From: Candidatus Merdivicinus faecavium
GTDB taxonomy: Bacteria; Bacillota; Clostridia; Oscillospirales; Ruminococcaceae
Direction: 5' to 3'
Assembly (NCBI GenBank): GCA_018716285.1
Contig: DVKD01000015.1
Coordinates: 56,230 to 120,229, forward strand
DNA length: 64,000 nucleotides
Below the pieces are notes generated by a model. It saw only the letters and a program-made list of their open reading frames with translations, had not been told where the DNA came from and made no database searches. Both the position numbers and the translations under genes were made by a program. This document shows positions 48,443-58,267 of the stretch, one piece after another. The stretch's first letter is position 1. Each line of letters opens with the position of its first letter.

Positions 48443-49447
48443 TTATTTTGCGTAATACTTTGCCGCTTCATCAAAGAAGGCGTCGATGTTGTCCCAGCTC
48501 GAGGCGGGCGGGATGTCGCAGCCGGAGGAGGGGACGAAGTTCGCAAAGGAGACGCAGTCGTCCATGACCGCGCGGGTGGCCGCCCGGATGGAATCGGTGG
48601 TGCCGTTGCAGAACTGGGCCGCGGGGTCGACGTTGCCCATCACGATGGAGTCGGCGGGCAGCTTCTCGAGGGCGAGCTTCATGGGGGTGGCGTTGCCGAT
48701 GTGGTAGATGGAGAGATGGAGCTCCGCCAGATCGTCGAGCTGGCGCGGGACGGCGTCGCCGCAGTTGTGGTAGCCGAAGACGAAGGTGTCGTCCTCCACC
48801 GCGTCGCGGATCTCCTTGACATAGGGGAGGGAGAACTCGGCGTTCATCGCGGGGGGCAGCAGGCCGGCGAGGGGTTCCGCCATAATGACGCCGGAAGCGC
48901 CGACCGCCTTATACGCCTTGATGTAATCGATGAGGAAGGCGGTGCATTTTTTGAGGATGGTGTGGACCATGTCGGGGTCGTCGTAGCAGAAGATCATCGC
49001 GTCCGAAACGCCGATGAGGCGGCCTGCCAGCGAGAAGGGCCCGATGACGCCCGCAAAGACGGGGCGGTCGGTGATGAGTTCGCACGCCTGCCGGATGGCG
49101 TCGACATACAGCCCGGTGCGGCCGGCGCCCACAGCGGGGACGGCGAGGGCGTCCGCCTCTTCCTGGGTCTGGCAGATGTGGCCGACGATGGTGGGGACCT
49201 CATCGTCGGAAATGCGCGCCTCGGCGCCGAAGGCTTCCGCCTCGACCGAAAGGTCCATCATGCTGACTGCCGCGCTGGAATCCACACGGTCGGCGACCAT
49301 CTTCATCCCCTTGGCCTGGAGGGCGCTGTCCATGACCAGCTCCTTGACGGTGATGCCCATCAGCTGGGTGGAGGGGAAAGAGAGGATCGGCATCGGTTTC
49401 TTGACAGAGGAGGACTTGACGTCCTCCAGCCACTGCTTCATGTTCAT
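48443..49447 (-). CDS. Uroporphyrinogen decarboxylase-family (MtaA/CmuA-like) methyltransferase
   Basis: PVFAGVIGPFSLAGRLIGVSDAM; GVIMAEPLAGLLPP; FGYHNCGDAVP. Confidence 0.85.
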   Translation of the reverse strand: MNMKQWLEDVKSSSVKKPMPILSFPSTQLMGITVKELVMDSALQAKGMKMVADRVDSSAAVSMMDLSVEAEAFGAEARISDDEVPTIVGHICQTQEEADALAVPAVGAGRTGLYVDAIRQACELITDRPVFAGVIGPFSLAGRLIGVSDAMIFCYDDPDMVHTILKKCTAFLIDYIKAYKAVGASGVIMAEPLAGLLPPAMNAEFSLPYVKEIRDAVEDDTFVFGYHNCGDAVPRQLDDLAELHLSIYHIGNATPMKLALEKLPADSIVMGNVDPAAQFCNGTTDSIRAATRAVMDDCVSFANFVPSSGCDIPPASSWDNIDAFFDEAAKYYAK

Positions 49448-49602
49448 GAGAATCGCTCCTTTATCATTTGTCTGAAAATCATTATCAAATCCGATCGAGA
49501 TTGACTTCATTATACAGGAAAGCAGTGCAGTTTTCTTGTAAAATTCTTTTGTTTTGGCGTGATTTTTTGTAATTTCATTCGGTTTTGGACCGGCGCGGGC
49601 AA

Positions 49603-52600
49603 TCAGGGGAGGACCCAGCGCCCGTTTTCCCGGACAAAGGCGGCGGTGGAAAACGCCTCGGCGGGCAGCTCCCCTGCCCGGGCCTGCACCTCGCCCAAAG
49701 TCGGCTCGCCGCGCCAGCTCTCCCCGAGCCAGACGTACTCGCCGTCGATTTCCACGCAGGGCCGTTCGCCGCCGCTGTCCCCGCTGGTGAGGAGGGTCGC
49801 ACAGACGACGGTCAGGGTGTCCCCCTCCTCGGTGAAGGAGACGGGGTACCGGCGGGTGATGAAGGAGAAGCCGAAGCCGTCCCCGACCTTGTAAATATCC
49901 GCTTCTTCGTCATAGTTGAGCATATCGCGCGGTTCGGCGAGCGCGATATTGTCCCCGCGGGCGTCCTGCATGGCGGCGCGGACGAGGTCGCCGGGGTAAA
50001 AGAGGGCGAGCGCGTAGTCAAAATCCTCATACAGGTAGACGTCCTCATGCTGCGCGAGGTAGGCGCGGAGGGTTTCCTCCCAGCCCGCCCACTCGTCCGA
50101 GGCGCGGAATTCGGCCAGCAGCTCCTGGAAGCGGTAGTAGGCGCGGAGATTGTAGGTCGGGACGGGATTTCCCGTCTCCGGGTCGGAGAGATTCGCATGG
50201 TTGAGGATCTGCTCGATTCGGAAGGTCGTCTCGTCGCGGTAGAGGCGGGGGTATTTGTCGGCGAGGAGGTTTAGCGCCTCGTCGAGCATCTCCCCGTCGA
50301 TCAGCCCCTGTGCGTGCGCCTCCTCAAGGGGGAGAATGGCGGGGGAATCCCCGGCGGTGAAGACGAAGAGATCTGCGTCTTCCGCCTCGTAGAGGGTGCG
50401 GCCCTCCAGGGTGATGGGGCGCGCGTCCGGCTGGGCGAGCCCGGCCAGGGTTTCGGCCGCGATGTAGTCCCATCCGTCGCGGTGGTTGAATTCAAAGAGC
50501 AGCGTCTCCCCGCGGAGGGAAAGGCCGATTACCTGATAGTAGTCATAGTCGTAGCTGCGCGGCAGCCCGGTTTCCCGGCAGGAGAGGTCGATGATGTCCA
50601 GCCGGTTCCCGGCCAGGAATTCGCTGATCGTCCGGCCCTGGGAGCTCGAGATGTCATACGACGGTTCCGCATATTGCCCGGCCGCCGCGTCGATCTGGTC
50701 CATGACCTCGCCGGGGGCCTGATAGAAGCTGGATTCCCCCGCAAGGTCCTCGGGCAGCAGCTCCATCACCGTCCGGCCGTCCAGGCGGTAGAGGTTGATG
50801 GCCGAGATGCCGGCCAGGTCGTAGGGCCGCTCGTAGGTGTAGTCGGGCAGCGCGCCGCCCAGGTCGGGCGGGTCGATGCGCTCCCAGAGGGACGGGTCGG
50901 AGAAGGCGGTGAGGGATTCGGCCCAGTTGCTCCAGAAGGAGCGGTTGGTCCCCCGCTGGGTCAGATTGAGGGAGTTGTTGGCGATCGCCATTAAGAGCGG
51001 GTCATATCCGTTCGCGTCCGGCAGCGGCTGCTTTTCGGGGGCGGCGGGCAGCATCCGGACGGCGAGGGTCTCCCGCATTTCGGAGAGCGGGTAGGCGGTA
51101 AGTCCGTCCGCGCTTTCGGCGGCAAGCCAGCCTCCGCTCACCGCGACGGGCACGCCCGCGAAGGGGACAGGATCGCTCAGCCGGCCGTCCGCGAGGTCAT
51201 AGAGGTAGAGGCGCTGACCGTTTAAGCGGCTGCCCCGGTCGACGACGGCGATGGTATCCCGGTCGCAGAAGCGGACATCCAGCCGCGGCGAGAGGGCTCC
51301 ATTGCCCGCGGAGGCCTGGCCCTCCAAGGTGAGATAGTCGGCGCAGTACCCCCCGAAATCGACGGTGCGGACGGTTTCCAGGGTGTCCGGGTCGATCAGC
51401 TCGGCGGTCCAGCCGTTGGTGCGGAGGACGCAGCAGACGATGGTCCCGTCTTCGAGCACCCGGTAGAAGGAGTTGAGGAGGGCGCCGTCGTCGGCGAACC
51501 CGGCGATCCAGCGCTGCTGCCACTGCTCCCCGTCCCACGCGGCGAGGAAGAAGCCGTTGCGGGCGGGGTAGCCGGTGGAGCCCAGGTTGGCGGCGACGGT
51601 GTTGCCGCCGTTTGAGAGGGTCAGCTCGCTCATGCCGGCAAAGCTGTCGATAAAGCGGCCCGCTTCGCTGAAGAGCCGGATGGGGACGCGGGAATCGACG
51701 TAGGCGTCGCGTTCCACCCGCATCGGGCTGTCGCTGCGCACGCCCGAAATGACGGTAAAGTTGAGTGACGAGCGCGGATTTTCATAGGGCCTGGTGTAAA
51801 GGGCGGAGTAATCCCCGGCTGCGGTGAGGTCGCGCAGGTCCGCGCGGTCGTAGCTGCCGCTGTAAAAGGTGGTGTAGAACGCGTCGGTCCCGTCGTCGGT
51901 GGGGTTTAAGGACCAGACAAAGGGGCCGTCCGCGGAGGTCCCGGCCGCCTCGATGGCGTAATCCGGCAGGGAGCTGGGGCGGATGGAGAGGAGGGTCAGC
52001 CCCTCCCGTTCGGTGCGGCGGAGCAGTTCCCCTGTCGCGAGGTCGGTGACAGAGAGGGCGCTCCCGTCCCAGCGGACAAGGGTGTCCCCGACGATCCGGT
52101 CGAGCGGGCCGGCGGGATTGTCCGTCCCATAGACGGATTCGGCGGGCTGTTCCTCTGCCGCGGAGAGCAGTTCTTCGTGGGATACCGGCAGCGCGACGGC
52201 CTGCTGCCCGCTGATGAGGATGGTTTCTCCCGCATCCTCAAAAAAGGAGAGCGTGACGTTCCCTTCCGGGAAGGCGAGGACGATGGTAAAGCTGCCGGCC
52301 GGCACCGAATCCGGCAGAGGGACCGCCTGCCCGGGGGTCAGGATGGTTTCAGCGAGGGAGGCGGCGTATTCCGGCGTGACCGCGAAATACCGGTCGGAAT
52401 CGGTGAGCCCGGAGAGATGCCCGGCATTTAAGAAATCGGCGGCCATCGCCTGCTGTTCGGCGGGGAGGGCGGCATATTCCTCCGAGCGCTCGATCAGGGC
52501 GGCGCGCAGCGCCTCCTCGGTGCCCGGCGGGACGGTGTAGGCGGTCTGCGTCTCCCCCTCGGTCAGCAGGACGGCCGGCTCCTGCATCGAAAAGGCGAGG

Positions 52601-53895
52601 GTCTGTTCCTCCGTCTCGACGGTCAGGGAGGCCAGGGGGTCGATTTCGGGGAGCCCGGCAGCTTCCGTCCAGTCGGAGCGGTCAAGCAGGGCGAGGATCT
52701 CCTCATCCGCCGTCACATGGAGGGGGACGCCGGCGGTGCTGACCGTCAGATCCGCCCCGGCAGCCAGTCCCGTCTCCCGAATGGGGTCGGTGAGCAGCAC
52801 GGCCGCGCCCACAGCCAGCAGCAGGACGGCCGCCAGCACGACCCAGAAGCCCGCCTTTTTGTAGGTGAGGGCATTTTTGACCCGGGTGCGGAGGTTTGAC
52901 TCCCCAAACATCAGGAGGGGAACGGGGGCCTGCCGCTGCCGGACCGACAGGCCGAGCAGCGCCGAGGCGTAGGTCCGCTCCATCCCCTCGCCCAGGCGGG
53001 AGAGGGCGGCCTCGTCGCAGGAGAGCTCCATATCCCTGGCCGAGCAGCGGAAGGCGAGCCAGAGCAGGGGGTTGAACCAGTGCAGGCAGAGCAGGAGGAG
53101 GGTGAGCAGCCGCATCAGATGGTCGCCGCGGCGGATATGCACCAGCTCGTGCAGGACCATGCAGAGGGCTTCCCCGTCGGGGATCTCCCCCTCAGGCAGA
53201 ATGATCCTGGGGCGGAAGATTCCGGCGACAAGGGGGCTTTCGGCCGCGGGAGAGCTGTAAAGCCTCGCCGGACGGGAGAGCGGACGCCGGAGCAGGGCGT
53301 TGGCCCGCGCCGCGAGCGACTGATCCGGCAGCAGCCGCGCATAGCGGTACTTGCGCAGGGTGAGCAGGTAGGCCGCCGCCCCGCCGGTGAGCAGCAGGAC
53401 GGATCCGCTCAGCCAGATGAGGGCGAGGATGTTCCAAACGGAAAAGGAGCTCGTTTCCATCGGCGTTCCCGCCGCAGGGGTCTCCGCGGCCGCTCCGGCG
53501 GAGGAGGAGGGAGACTGCTGCGGCGCAGATGCCGGGACAGATTGTGCCGGCTCTCCGATCACTTCTCCCGCAGCGGAGGGCTCTTTCGCCGGTGCAGCAG
53601 AACCTTCCGCGGAAACCTCCGCCGGAAGGGTGGGCGTGGATGCCGTCGGGCGGCGGGTTTCCGCTGCAATGGGCTGCTGCGGGGTGTAGGCGGTGGGGGT
53701 GTAGATGCTGACGGGGCTGGGCAGCGAGAAGGGCAGCACCAGCCGCAGCAGGACGATGGCCCAAAGCGCATAGATTGCCCGCCGCGGCAGCTTTTTAGCG
53801 GCCAGCGGGCGGACAAGCAGGATGATACCGGCCGTGATGCCGGCGGTCAGGCTGATTTTGAAAAGCGACAGGAAAAAGCTGGTCAGAGCCTCCAT
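49603..53895 (-). CDS. Very large M56-family (BlaR1-like) membrane metallopeptidase/sensor
   Basis: N-terminal TM helices and MVLHELVHIRRGDHLMRLLTLLLLCLHWFNPLLWLAFRCSARDMELSCDEA; about 1,000-aa C-terminal region after final TM. Confidence 0.88.
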   Translation of the reverse strand: MEALTSFFLSLFKISLTAGITAGIILLVRPLAAKKLPRRAIYALWAIVLLRLVLPFSLPSPVSIYTPTAYTPQQPIAAETRRPTASTPTLPAEVSAEGSAAPAKEPSAAGEVIGEPAQSVPASAPQQSPSSSAGAAAETPAAGTPMETSSFSVWNILALIWLSGSVLLLTGGAAAYLLTLRKYRYARLLPDQSLAARANALLRRPLSRPARLYSSPAAESPLVAGIFRPRIILPEGEIPDGEALCMVLHELVHIRRGDHLMRLLTLLLLCLHWFNPLLWLAFRCSARDMELSCDEAALSRLGEGMERTYASALLGLSVRQRQAPVPLLMFGESNLRTRVKNALTYKKAGFWVVLAAVLLLAVGAAVLLTDPIRETGLAAGADLTVSTAGVPLHVTADEEILALLDRSDWTEAAGLPEIDPLASLTVETEEQTLAFSMQEPAVLLTEGETQTAYTVPPGTEEALRAALIERSEEYAALPAEQQAMAADFLNAGHLSGLTDSDRYFAVTPEYAASLAETILTPGQAVPLPDSVPAGSFTIVLAFPEGNVTLSFFEDAGETILISGQQAVALPVSHEELLSAAEEQPAESVYGTDNPAGPLDRIVGDTLVRWDGSALSVTDLATGELLRRTEREGLTLLSIRPSSLPDYAIEAAGTSADGPFVWSLNPTDDGTDAFYTTFYSGSYDRADLRDLTAAGDYSALYTRPYENPRSSLNFTVISGVRSDSPMRVERDAYVDSRVPIRLFSEAGRFIDSFAGMSELTLSNGGNTVAANLGSTGYPARNGFFLAAWDGEQWQQRWIAGFADDGALLNSFYRVLEDGTIVCCVLRTNGWTAELIDPDTLETVRTVDFGGYCADYLTLEGQASAGNGALSPRLDVRFCDRDTIAVVDRGSRLNGQRLYLYDLADGRLSDPVPFAGVPVAVSGGWLAAESADGLTAYPLSEMRETLAVRMLPAAPEKQPLPDANGYDPLLMAIANNSLNLTQRGTNRSFWSNWAESLTAFSDPSLWERIDPPDLGGALPDYTYERPYDLAGISAINLYRLDGRTVMELLPEDLAGESSFYQAPGEVMDQIDAAAGQYAEPSYDISSSQGRTISEFLAGNRLDIIDLSCRETGLPRSYDYDYYQVIGLSLRGETLLFEFNHRDGWDYIAAETLAGLAQPDARPITLEGRTLYEAEDADLFVFTAGDSPAILPLEEAHAQGLIDGEMLDEALNLLADKYPRLYRDETTFRIEQILNHANLSDPETGNPVPTYNLRAYYRFQELLAEFRASDEWAGWEETLRAYLAQHEDVYLYEDFDYALALFYPGDLVRAAMQDARGDNIALAEPRDMLNYDEEADIYKVGDGFGFSFITRRYPVSFTEEGDTLTVVCATLLTSGDSGGERPCVEIDGEYVWLGESWRGEPTLGEVQARAGELPAEAFSTAAFVRENGRWVLP

Positions 53896-53944
53896 CGGAA
53901 AGCCTCCTTTGGCAAGAACGTGTTTGAAAACCGTCAAACACGTT

Positions 53945-54307
53945 CTAGGATTTGGTGTGACGGTCGATGAGTTCCTTGAGTTCGGCGGCCTCCTCGGCGG
54001 TGAATTCCTCTTTTGCGAGGAAATTTGTGAGGAACAGGCGGGAGGAGCCGTTAAAGAGGCGGTCGATAAGGCTGCGGCTCTCGGACAGGCGGAGCTGCTC
54101 CCGGGTGACGAGGGGGGTGATGACGGCGTCGGCGCTTTTGAGGACGCCGCGGCTGCAGAGCTTTTTGACGACGGTGAAGACGGTCGATTTTTTCCAGCCG
54201 AGCTGCTCGCCCGCCAGACGGACGAGGGCGGTGGAGCGGATGGGGGCGTTGTCCCAGACAAGCTCCATCAGGCGGAGCTCGGCCTCGTGGATCTCGATTT
54301 TTTCCAT
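53945..54307 (-). CDS. BlaI/MecI-family transcriptional repressor
   Basis: IHEAELRLMELVWDNAPIRSTALVRLAGEQLGWKKSTVFTVVKKLCSRGVL. Confidence 0.92.
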   Translation of the reverse strand: MEKIEIHEAELRLMELVWDNAPIRSTALVRLAGEQLGWKKSTVFTVVKKLCSRGVLKSADAVITPLVTREQLRLSESRSLIDRLFNGSSRLFLTNFLAKEEFTAEEAAELKELIDRHTKS

Positions 54308-54342
54308 ACAGATTCCCTCCTGAAAGCGGGGTGGCAAAGCTT

Positions 54343-54399
54343 GGTCTATCGCGTTAGACCTCATGCCTTCAGAATAGCACACCGGCGTGCCGTTGTCAA
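54343..54399 (-). promoter_or_regulatory. Promoter and candidate BlaI operator
   Basis: Minus strand TTGACA-17 bp-TATTCT, then GGTCTA-ACGCGA-TAGACC. Confidence 0.7.
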
Positions 54400-54416
54400 G
54401 GGGAAAAACAAAAAAA

Positions 54417-54443
54417 TCTCCCCGCAGCATTGCTGCGGGGAGA
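54417..54443 (-). terminator. Terminator of rubrerythrin gene
   Basis: TCTCCCCGCAGCA-T-TGCTGCGGGGAGA followed by T-tract on minus strand. Confidence 0.85.
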
Positions 54444-54459
54444 CCGGGTGCGGAAACAC

Positions 54460-54999
54460 TCAATAATTCTCGGGCTTGACCTGGAAAAAGGCCTGCGGGT
54501 GGTCGCAGACAGGGCAGACGGCAGGGGCTTTCTGGCCGATGACGATGTGCCCGCAGTTGCGGCACTGCCAGATAGCGTCGCCGTCCTTGGAGAAGACGAC
54601 CCCGTCCTCGATGTTTTTCAGGAGCTTCAGATAGCGCTCCTCGTGCTCCTTCTCGATTTTGCCGACCATTTCAAAGAGGGCGGCGATTTTTGTAAAGCCT
54701 TCCTCTCTGGCCTCTTCGGCAAAGGTTTTGTACATGTCGGTCCACTCGTAGTTCTCGCCGGCGGCCGCGTCCTTTAAATTTTCGATGGTGTCGGGGATGG
54801 CGCCGTCATGAAGGAGCTTGAACCAGATCTTAGCGTGCTCCTTTTCATTTTCAGCGGTTTCGGTGAAGATGGCCGCGATCTGCTCGTAGCCGTCTTTCTT
54901 GGCTTTGGATGCGTAGTAGGTGTACTTGTTGCGCGCCTGCGATTCACCTGCAAAAGCGGCGGCGAGGTTTGCTGCGGTTTTGGATCCTTTGAGTTCCAT
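54460..54999 (-). CDS. rbr: Rubrerythrin
   Basis: [33 protein letters not shown]-terminal [27 protein letters not shown]. Confidence 0.97.
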   Translation of the reverse strand: MELKGSKTAANLAAAFAGESQARNKYTYYASKAKKDGYEQIAAIFTETAENEKEHAKIWFKLLHDGAIPDTIENLKDAAAGENYEWTDMYKTFAEEAREEGFTKIAALFEMVGKIEKEHEERYLKLLKNIEDGVVFSKDGDAIWQCRNCGHIVIGQKAPAVCPVCDHPQAFFQVKPENY

Positions 55000-55029
55000 G
55001 AAAAGTCCCTCCTAATTTCGTTTTCTCCT

Positions 55030-55458
55030 CTATTTTTGAATAGAATGAGCGCGTGTGTCCTTTCCGATCAGGCTGATATCGACCCGGGAAAGCTCAAGCC
55101 CATCGATCGGGTGCTCGGCCAGGTAGCGGTTGATGAGCTCGACGAGCTGCATGTCCGGGCAATCCCGCACCTGGCGGGTCTCCTGGTCGCAGATATGGAT
55201 GTGTTCGTAGGTGTTGATATCGTAGATGACAGGCTCCCCGGCGGCGCCGACCTTGCAGATGAGCCCCTTCTGCTCAAAGAGGTTGAGCACGTTGTAGACG
55301 GTGGCGACGGTCATGGAGATTCCGCGGCGTTTGAGGACGCCGAGCACCGTCTCGGCCGTAACATGAGTATTGAGCTCTTTGAGAACTTTATACACTTCCA
55401 GGCGCTGCCTTGTGATCTGAATGCCGTTTTCACGCAGGATCTGGCGGATCTGCTCCAT
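55030..55458 (-). CDS. perR: Fur-family regulator, PerR-like
   Basis: LRENGIQITRQRLEVYKVLKEL...TVATVYNVLNLFEQKGLICKV; upstream of rbr in same direction. Confidence 0.85.
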   Translation of the reverse strand: MEQIRQILRENGIQITRQRLEVYKVLKELNTHVTAETVLGVLKRRGISMTVATVYNVLNLFEQKGLICKVGAAGEPVIYDINTYEHIHICDQETRQVRDCPDMQLVELINRYLAEHPIDGLELSRVDISLIGKDTRAHSIQK

Positions 55459-55484
55459 CGCTTCACCATCCTTTCTTACTCATT

Positions 55485-55533
55485 AGTATATCGGATTTTG
55501 GCCCCGTTGTCAAGAGTTTTATATTGATTTTAA
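55485..55533 (-). promoter_or_regulatory. perR-rbr promoter with candidate Per box
   Basis: TTGACA-17 bp-TATACT on minus strand; TTAAAATCAATATAA (13 of 15 to TTATAATNATTATAA) just upstream. Confidence 0.65.
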
Positions 55534-55536
55534 AAG

Positions 55537-56412
55537 TCATTCTTCTTCCCCGGGGCGGAGCGCGAGGTAGGCGCTGGGGGAGCACCCTGCGTACTTTTTA
55601 AAAATAACGGAGAAATAGCTTGGGGTGGCGAAGCCCAGGTCGAGGGCGGTCTCGGTGACGCTCTGTCCGCAGCGCAGCAGCAGTTTTGCCCGTTCGATCT
55701 TGAGGCGGTTGATGTACTCGCGCGGGGTGTCGCCGGTCGCCTCCTTGAAGCGCACCTTGAACCGGGAGAGGGAGAGCCCGCAGCTGGCCGCGGCGTCCTC
55801 GAGGAGGATGGGCTCGGAGAGATGCCTGCGGATGTAGGCGATGGCCGCTTCAATGCTGTCCGGCTGCGGGGAACGGGTGCGGCGGGAGAGGCGCGCCATC
55901 CGGAAGAGGGCGCAGGCGAGCTGCTGCTCCCCGAGGCAGCGCTCAAAATCGTCGGCGCTGCACAGGGCGTAAAAGGCAGAGGTCAGTTCTCTGCGGAGGG
56001 CGGCGTCCCCGGTAAAGAGGCGGGGGAGGCCGGCGAGCGCGTCCCGCAGCATCCCTGCGTGGGATTTATCCAGGCCGAAAAAGGGGAGGCCCGGGTCGAG
56101 GCAGATCTGCATCCAGATGAGGTCGCAGACGCTCTCGGGCGAGCTGCCCGAGCTGTGCGGCTCGTCCGGGTAGGAGACGAAAATGTCCGAGCCGGAGAGG
56201 TTTAACCGGTCCCCGCCCGCCTCGTAGAGCTGGAAGCCCTTGATGAGGAAGACGATTTCGATGCAGCCGCTGTGGATGTGGGTGCGCAGCGGCTGCCCGG
56301 CCCGGGTGTTGGAGCAGATGCCGAAGGTCCGCAGGGCGGCAACGCCCGTCTCGGAGGGGGTGATGACCTTGCGGTGGGTTTCCCAGCAATATTGATCGAC
56401 AACGTCCAGCAT
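55537..56412 (-). CDS. AraC-family transcriptional regulator
   Basis: AAIAYIRRHLSEPILLEDAAASCGLSLSRFKVRFKEATGDTPREYINRLKIERAKLLLRCGQSVTETALDLGFATPSYFSVIFKKYAGCSPSAY. Confidence 0.93.
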   Translation of the reverse strand: MLDVVDQYCWETHRKVITPSETGVAALRTFGICSNTRAGQPLRTHIHSGCIEIVFLIKGFQLYEAGGDRLNLSGSDIFVSYPDEPHSSGSSPESVCDLIWMQICLDPGLPFFGLDKSHAGMLRDALAGLPRLFTGDAALRRELTSAFYALCSADDFERCLGEQQLACALFRMARLSRRTRSPQPDSIEAAIAYIRRHLSEPILLEDAAASCGLSLSRFKVRFKEATGDTPREYINRLKIERAKLLLRCGQSVTETALDLGFATPSYFSVIFKKYAGCSPSAYLALRPGEEE

Positions 56413-56537
56413 AAAACCGCTCCCTTCTGTCCACCTTTGTTTAAAATCGTACTGCATACCGATCCGAATGCAAAACGGATTTGAATTTAGTATACTGGAT
56501 TCAGCCGAAAAAATCAATGCAAACGGAGGAATTTCTC

Positions 56538-57557
56538 ATGACATCCAAAGAACTTGTCCTGCGCACCCTCGAGTTCCGCAACACCGACGGACGCGTCCCC
56601 CGCCAGCTCTGGACCCTGCCCTGGGCCCACGAGCACTGCCCGGAGATGATCAAGAAGCTGGCCGACGATTTCATCTGGGACTTTGACGGCCCCGACACCC
56701 GGTACGCCGTCCAGCCCATCACCAAGGGCGACCCCTACGGCGTCGGCGAATATGTCGACGAGTGGGGCTGCGTCTTCACAAACATCCACAAGGGGATCAT
56801 CGGCGAGGTAAAGCAGCCCCTCGTCACCGAGGACGACTGGAGCGACGCCGGAAAGGTCCACATCCCCGAGGAATTTCTGAGCTTTGACGTTGACCAGGTC
56901 AACGCCTCCTGCGCCGAAAAGAAGGAAAAGTTCCTCATCTCCGGCTGCTGCCCCCGCCCGTTTGAGCAGCTGCAGTTCATCCGCGGCACCGTCAACCTCT
57001 ATATGGACCTGATGGACCCGCCCGCGGGGATGCTCGCCTTTATCGAGAAGATGCACGACTTCTACTGCCGTCTCCTCACCAAATGGGCGCAGACCGACGT
57101 CGACGCCCTCAACATGATGGACGACTGGGGCTCCCAGAACGACCTTCTCATCAGCCCCAAGGTCTGGGATGAGATCTTCCGGCCCATGTACCGCGACTAC
57201 ATCGACATTGCCCACAAGCACGGCAAGAAGATGTTCATGCACTCGGACGGCAACACCCTGCGGATCATCCCGAAGCTCATCGACCTGGGGCTGGACGCTA
57301 TGAACAGCCAGATCTTCTGCATGGGGGTCGAAAACCTCGCACAGTACCGCGGCCATCTGACCTTCTGGGGCGAAATCGACCGCCAGAACCTCATCCCCAA
57401 CGGCACCAAGGCCGACATCGACGCGGCGGTCCGCAAGGTGTACGACACCCTCTGGCTCGACGGCGGCTGCATCGCCCAGTGCGAGTTCGGCCCCGGCGCC
57501 AACCCCGACAACGTCTACCGCATCTACGAGCAGTGGGCGGCCCTTCGCCCTGAATAA
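56538..57557 (+). CDS. Uroporphyrinogen decarboxylase-family protein
   Basis: TDVDALNMMDDWGSQNDLLISPKVWDEIFRPMYRDYIDIAHKHGKKMFMHSDGN; divergent from AraC gene. Confidence 0.85.
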   Translation: MTSKELVLRTLEFRNTDGRVPRQLWTLPWAHEHCPEMIKKLADDFIWDFDGPDTRYAVQPITKGDPYGVGEYVDEWGCVFTNIHKGIIGEVKQPLVTEDDWSDAGKVHIPEEFLSFDVDQVNASCAEKKEKFLISGCCPRPFEQLQFIRGTVNLYMDLMDPPAGMLAFIEKMHDFYCRLLTKWAQTDVDALNMMDDWGSQNDLLISPKVWDEIFRPMYRDYIDIAHKHGKKMFMHSDGNTLRIIPKLIDLGLDAMNSQIFCMGVENLAQYRGHLTFWGEIDRQNLIPNGTKADIDAAVRKVYDTLWLDGGCIAQCEFGPGANPDNVYRIYEQWAALRPE

Positions 57558-57565
57558 AAGCAGCA

Positions 57566-57596
57566 GGCTCCCCCGGACAATCAGTCTGGAGGAGCC
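57566..57596. terminator. Terminator hairpin between convergent genes
   Basis: GGCTCCcCCGGACaatcaGTCTGGaGGAGCC + T-tract. Confidence 0.75.
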
Positions 57597-57604
57597 TTTT
57601 TTTG

Positions 57605-58240
57605 TCAGCGGATGAAGTTTGTGCGGGCGCCCCGCTCGGTTTGGGGCGGGAGGACGCCGGCCTGGCGGCCCAGCTCGATGCACTTGAGGAGCCAGGCGAG
57701 GTTTTTGGCGGCGTTGCGCATGGTCTGGAGCCCTTCGGCGTCCTGGCGGACCTCGTCGGGGGTGTTGCCGTGGACCATGTTCCAGTAGCTCGAGGAGACG
57801 TAGGGCATCTCGTTGATGGTGAAATGCTTGGCGACTACGTCGAGGGAGGCCGTCGTGCCTGCCCGCCGCGCCGAGGCGACGGCGAAGCCCGGCTTGTGGC
57901 GGAAGGCAGCCCCGCCCGCATAGAAGGCGCGGTCGAGGGCGGAGAGGACCCGCCCGCTCGGATGGGCGTAGTAGACCGGCGTGCCGAAGACAAAGCCGTC
58001 GCACTCCGCGGCCTTTTCGATGAGGGCGTTGACGCAGTCGTCGTCAAAGACGCAGCGGCCTTTCCCGAGTTTCGCGCAGCCGCCGCACCCGGTGCAGTCG
58101 CGGATGGGGCCGGCCCCCAGCTGGAAGATCTCGGTCTCGATCCCCTCTTCCTCGAGGACCTTCGCGGCCTCGGAGAGGGCGGTGCAGGTGCAGCCCGCCT
58201 TGCGGGCGCTGCCGTTTACCAGCAATACTTTCATAAACAA
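57605..58240 (-). CDS. NAD(P)H-dependent FMN reductase / iron-sulfur flavoprotein family
   Basis: MKVLLVNGSARKAGCTCTALSEAAKVLEEEGIE; RDCTGCGGCAKLGKGRCVFDDD; FVFGTPVYYAHPSG. Confidence 0.92.
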   Translation of the reverse strand: MFMKVLLVNGSARKAGCTCTALSEAAKVLEEEGIETEIFQLGAGPIRDCTGCGGCAKLGKGRCVFDDDCVNALIEKAAECDGFVFGTPVYYAHPSGRVLSALDRAFYAGGAAFRHKPGFAVASARRAGTTASLDVVAKHFTINEMPYVSSSYWNMVHGNTPDEVRQDAEGLQTMRNAAKNLAWLLKCIELGRQAGVLPPQTERGARTNFIR

Positions 58241-58267
58241 ATTCCTCCTTGGGATTTTGATGGCAGT

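Noticed and set aside
53896-54261. N-terminal extension of the M56 ORF
   Set aside because: The extra 122 aa (MSGTTPPSAPPPSSVWRASS...) is antisense-like read-through of blaI in another frame; the ATG at 53895 with a good hydrophobic start is preferred.
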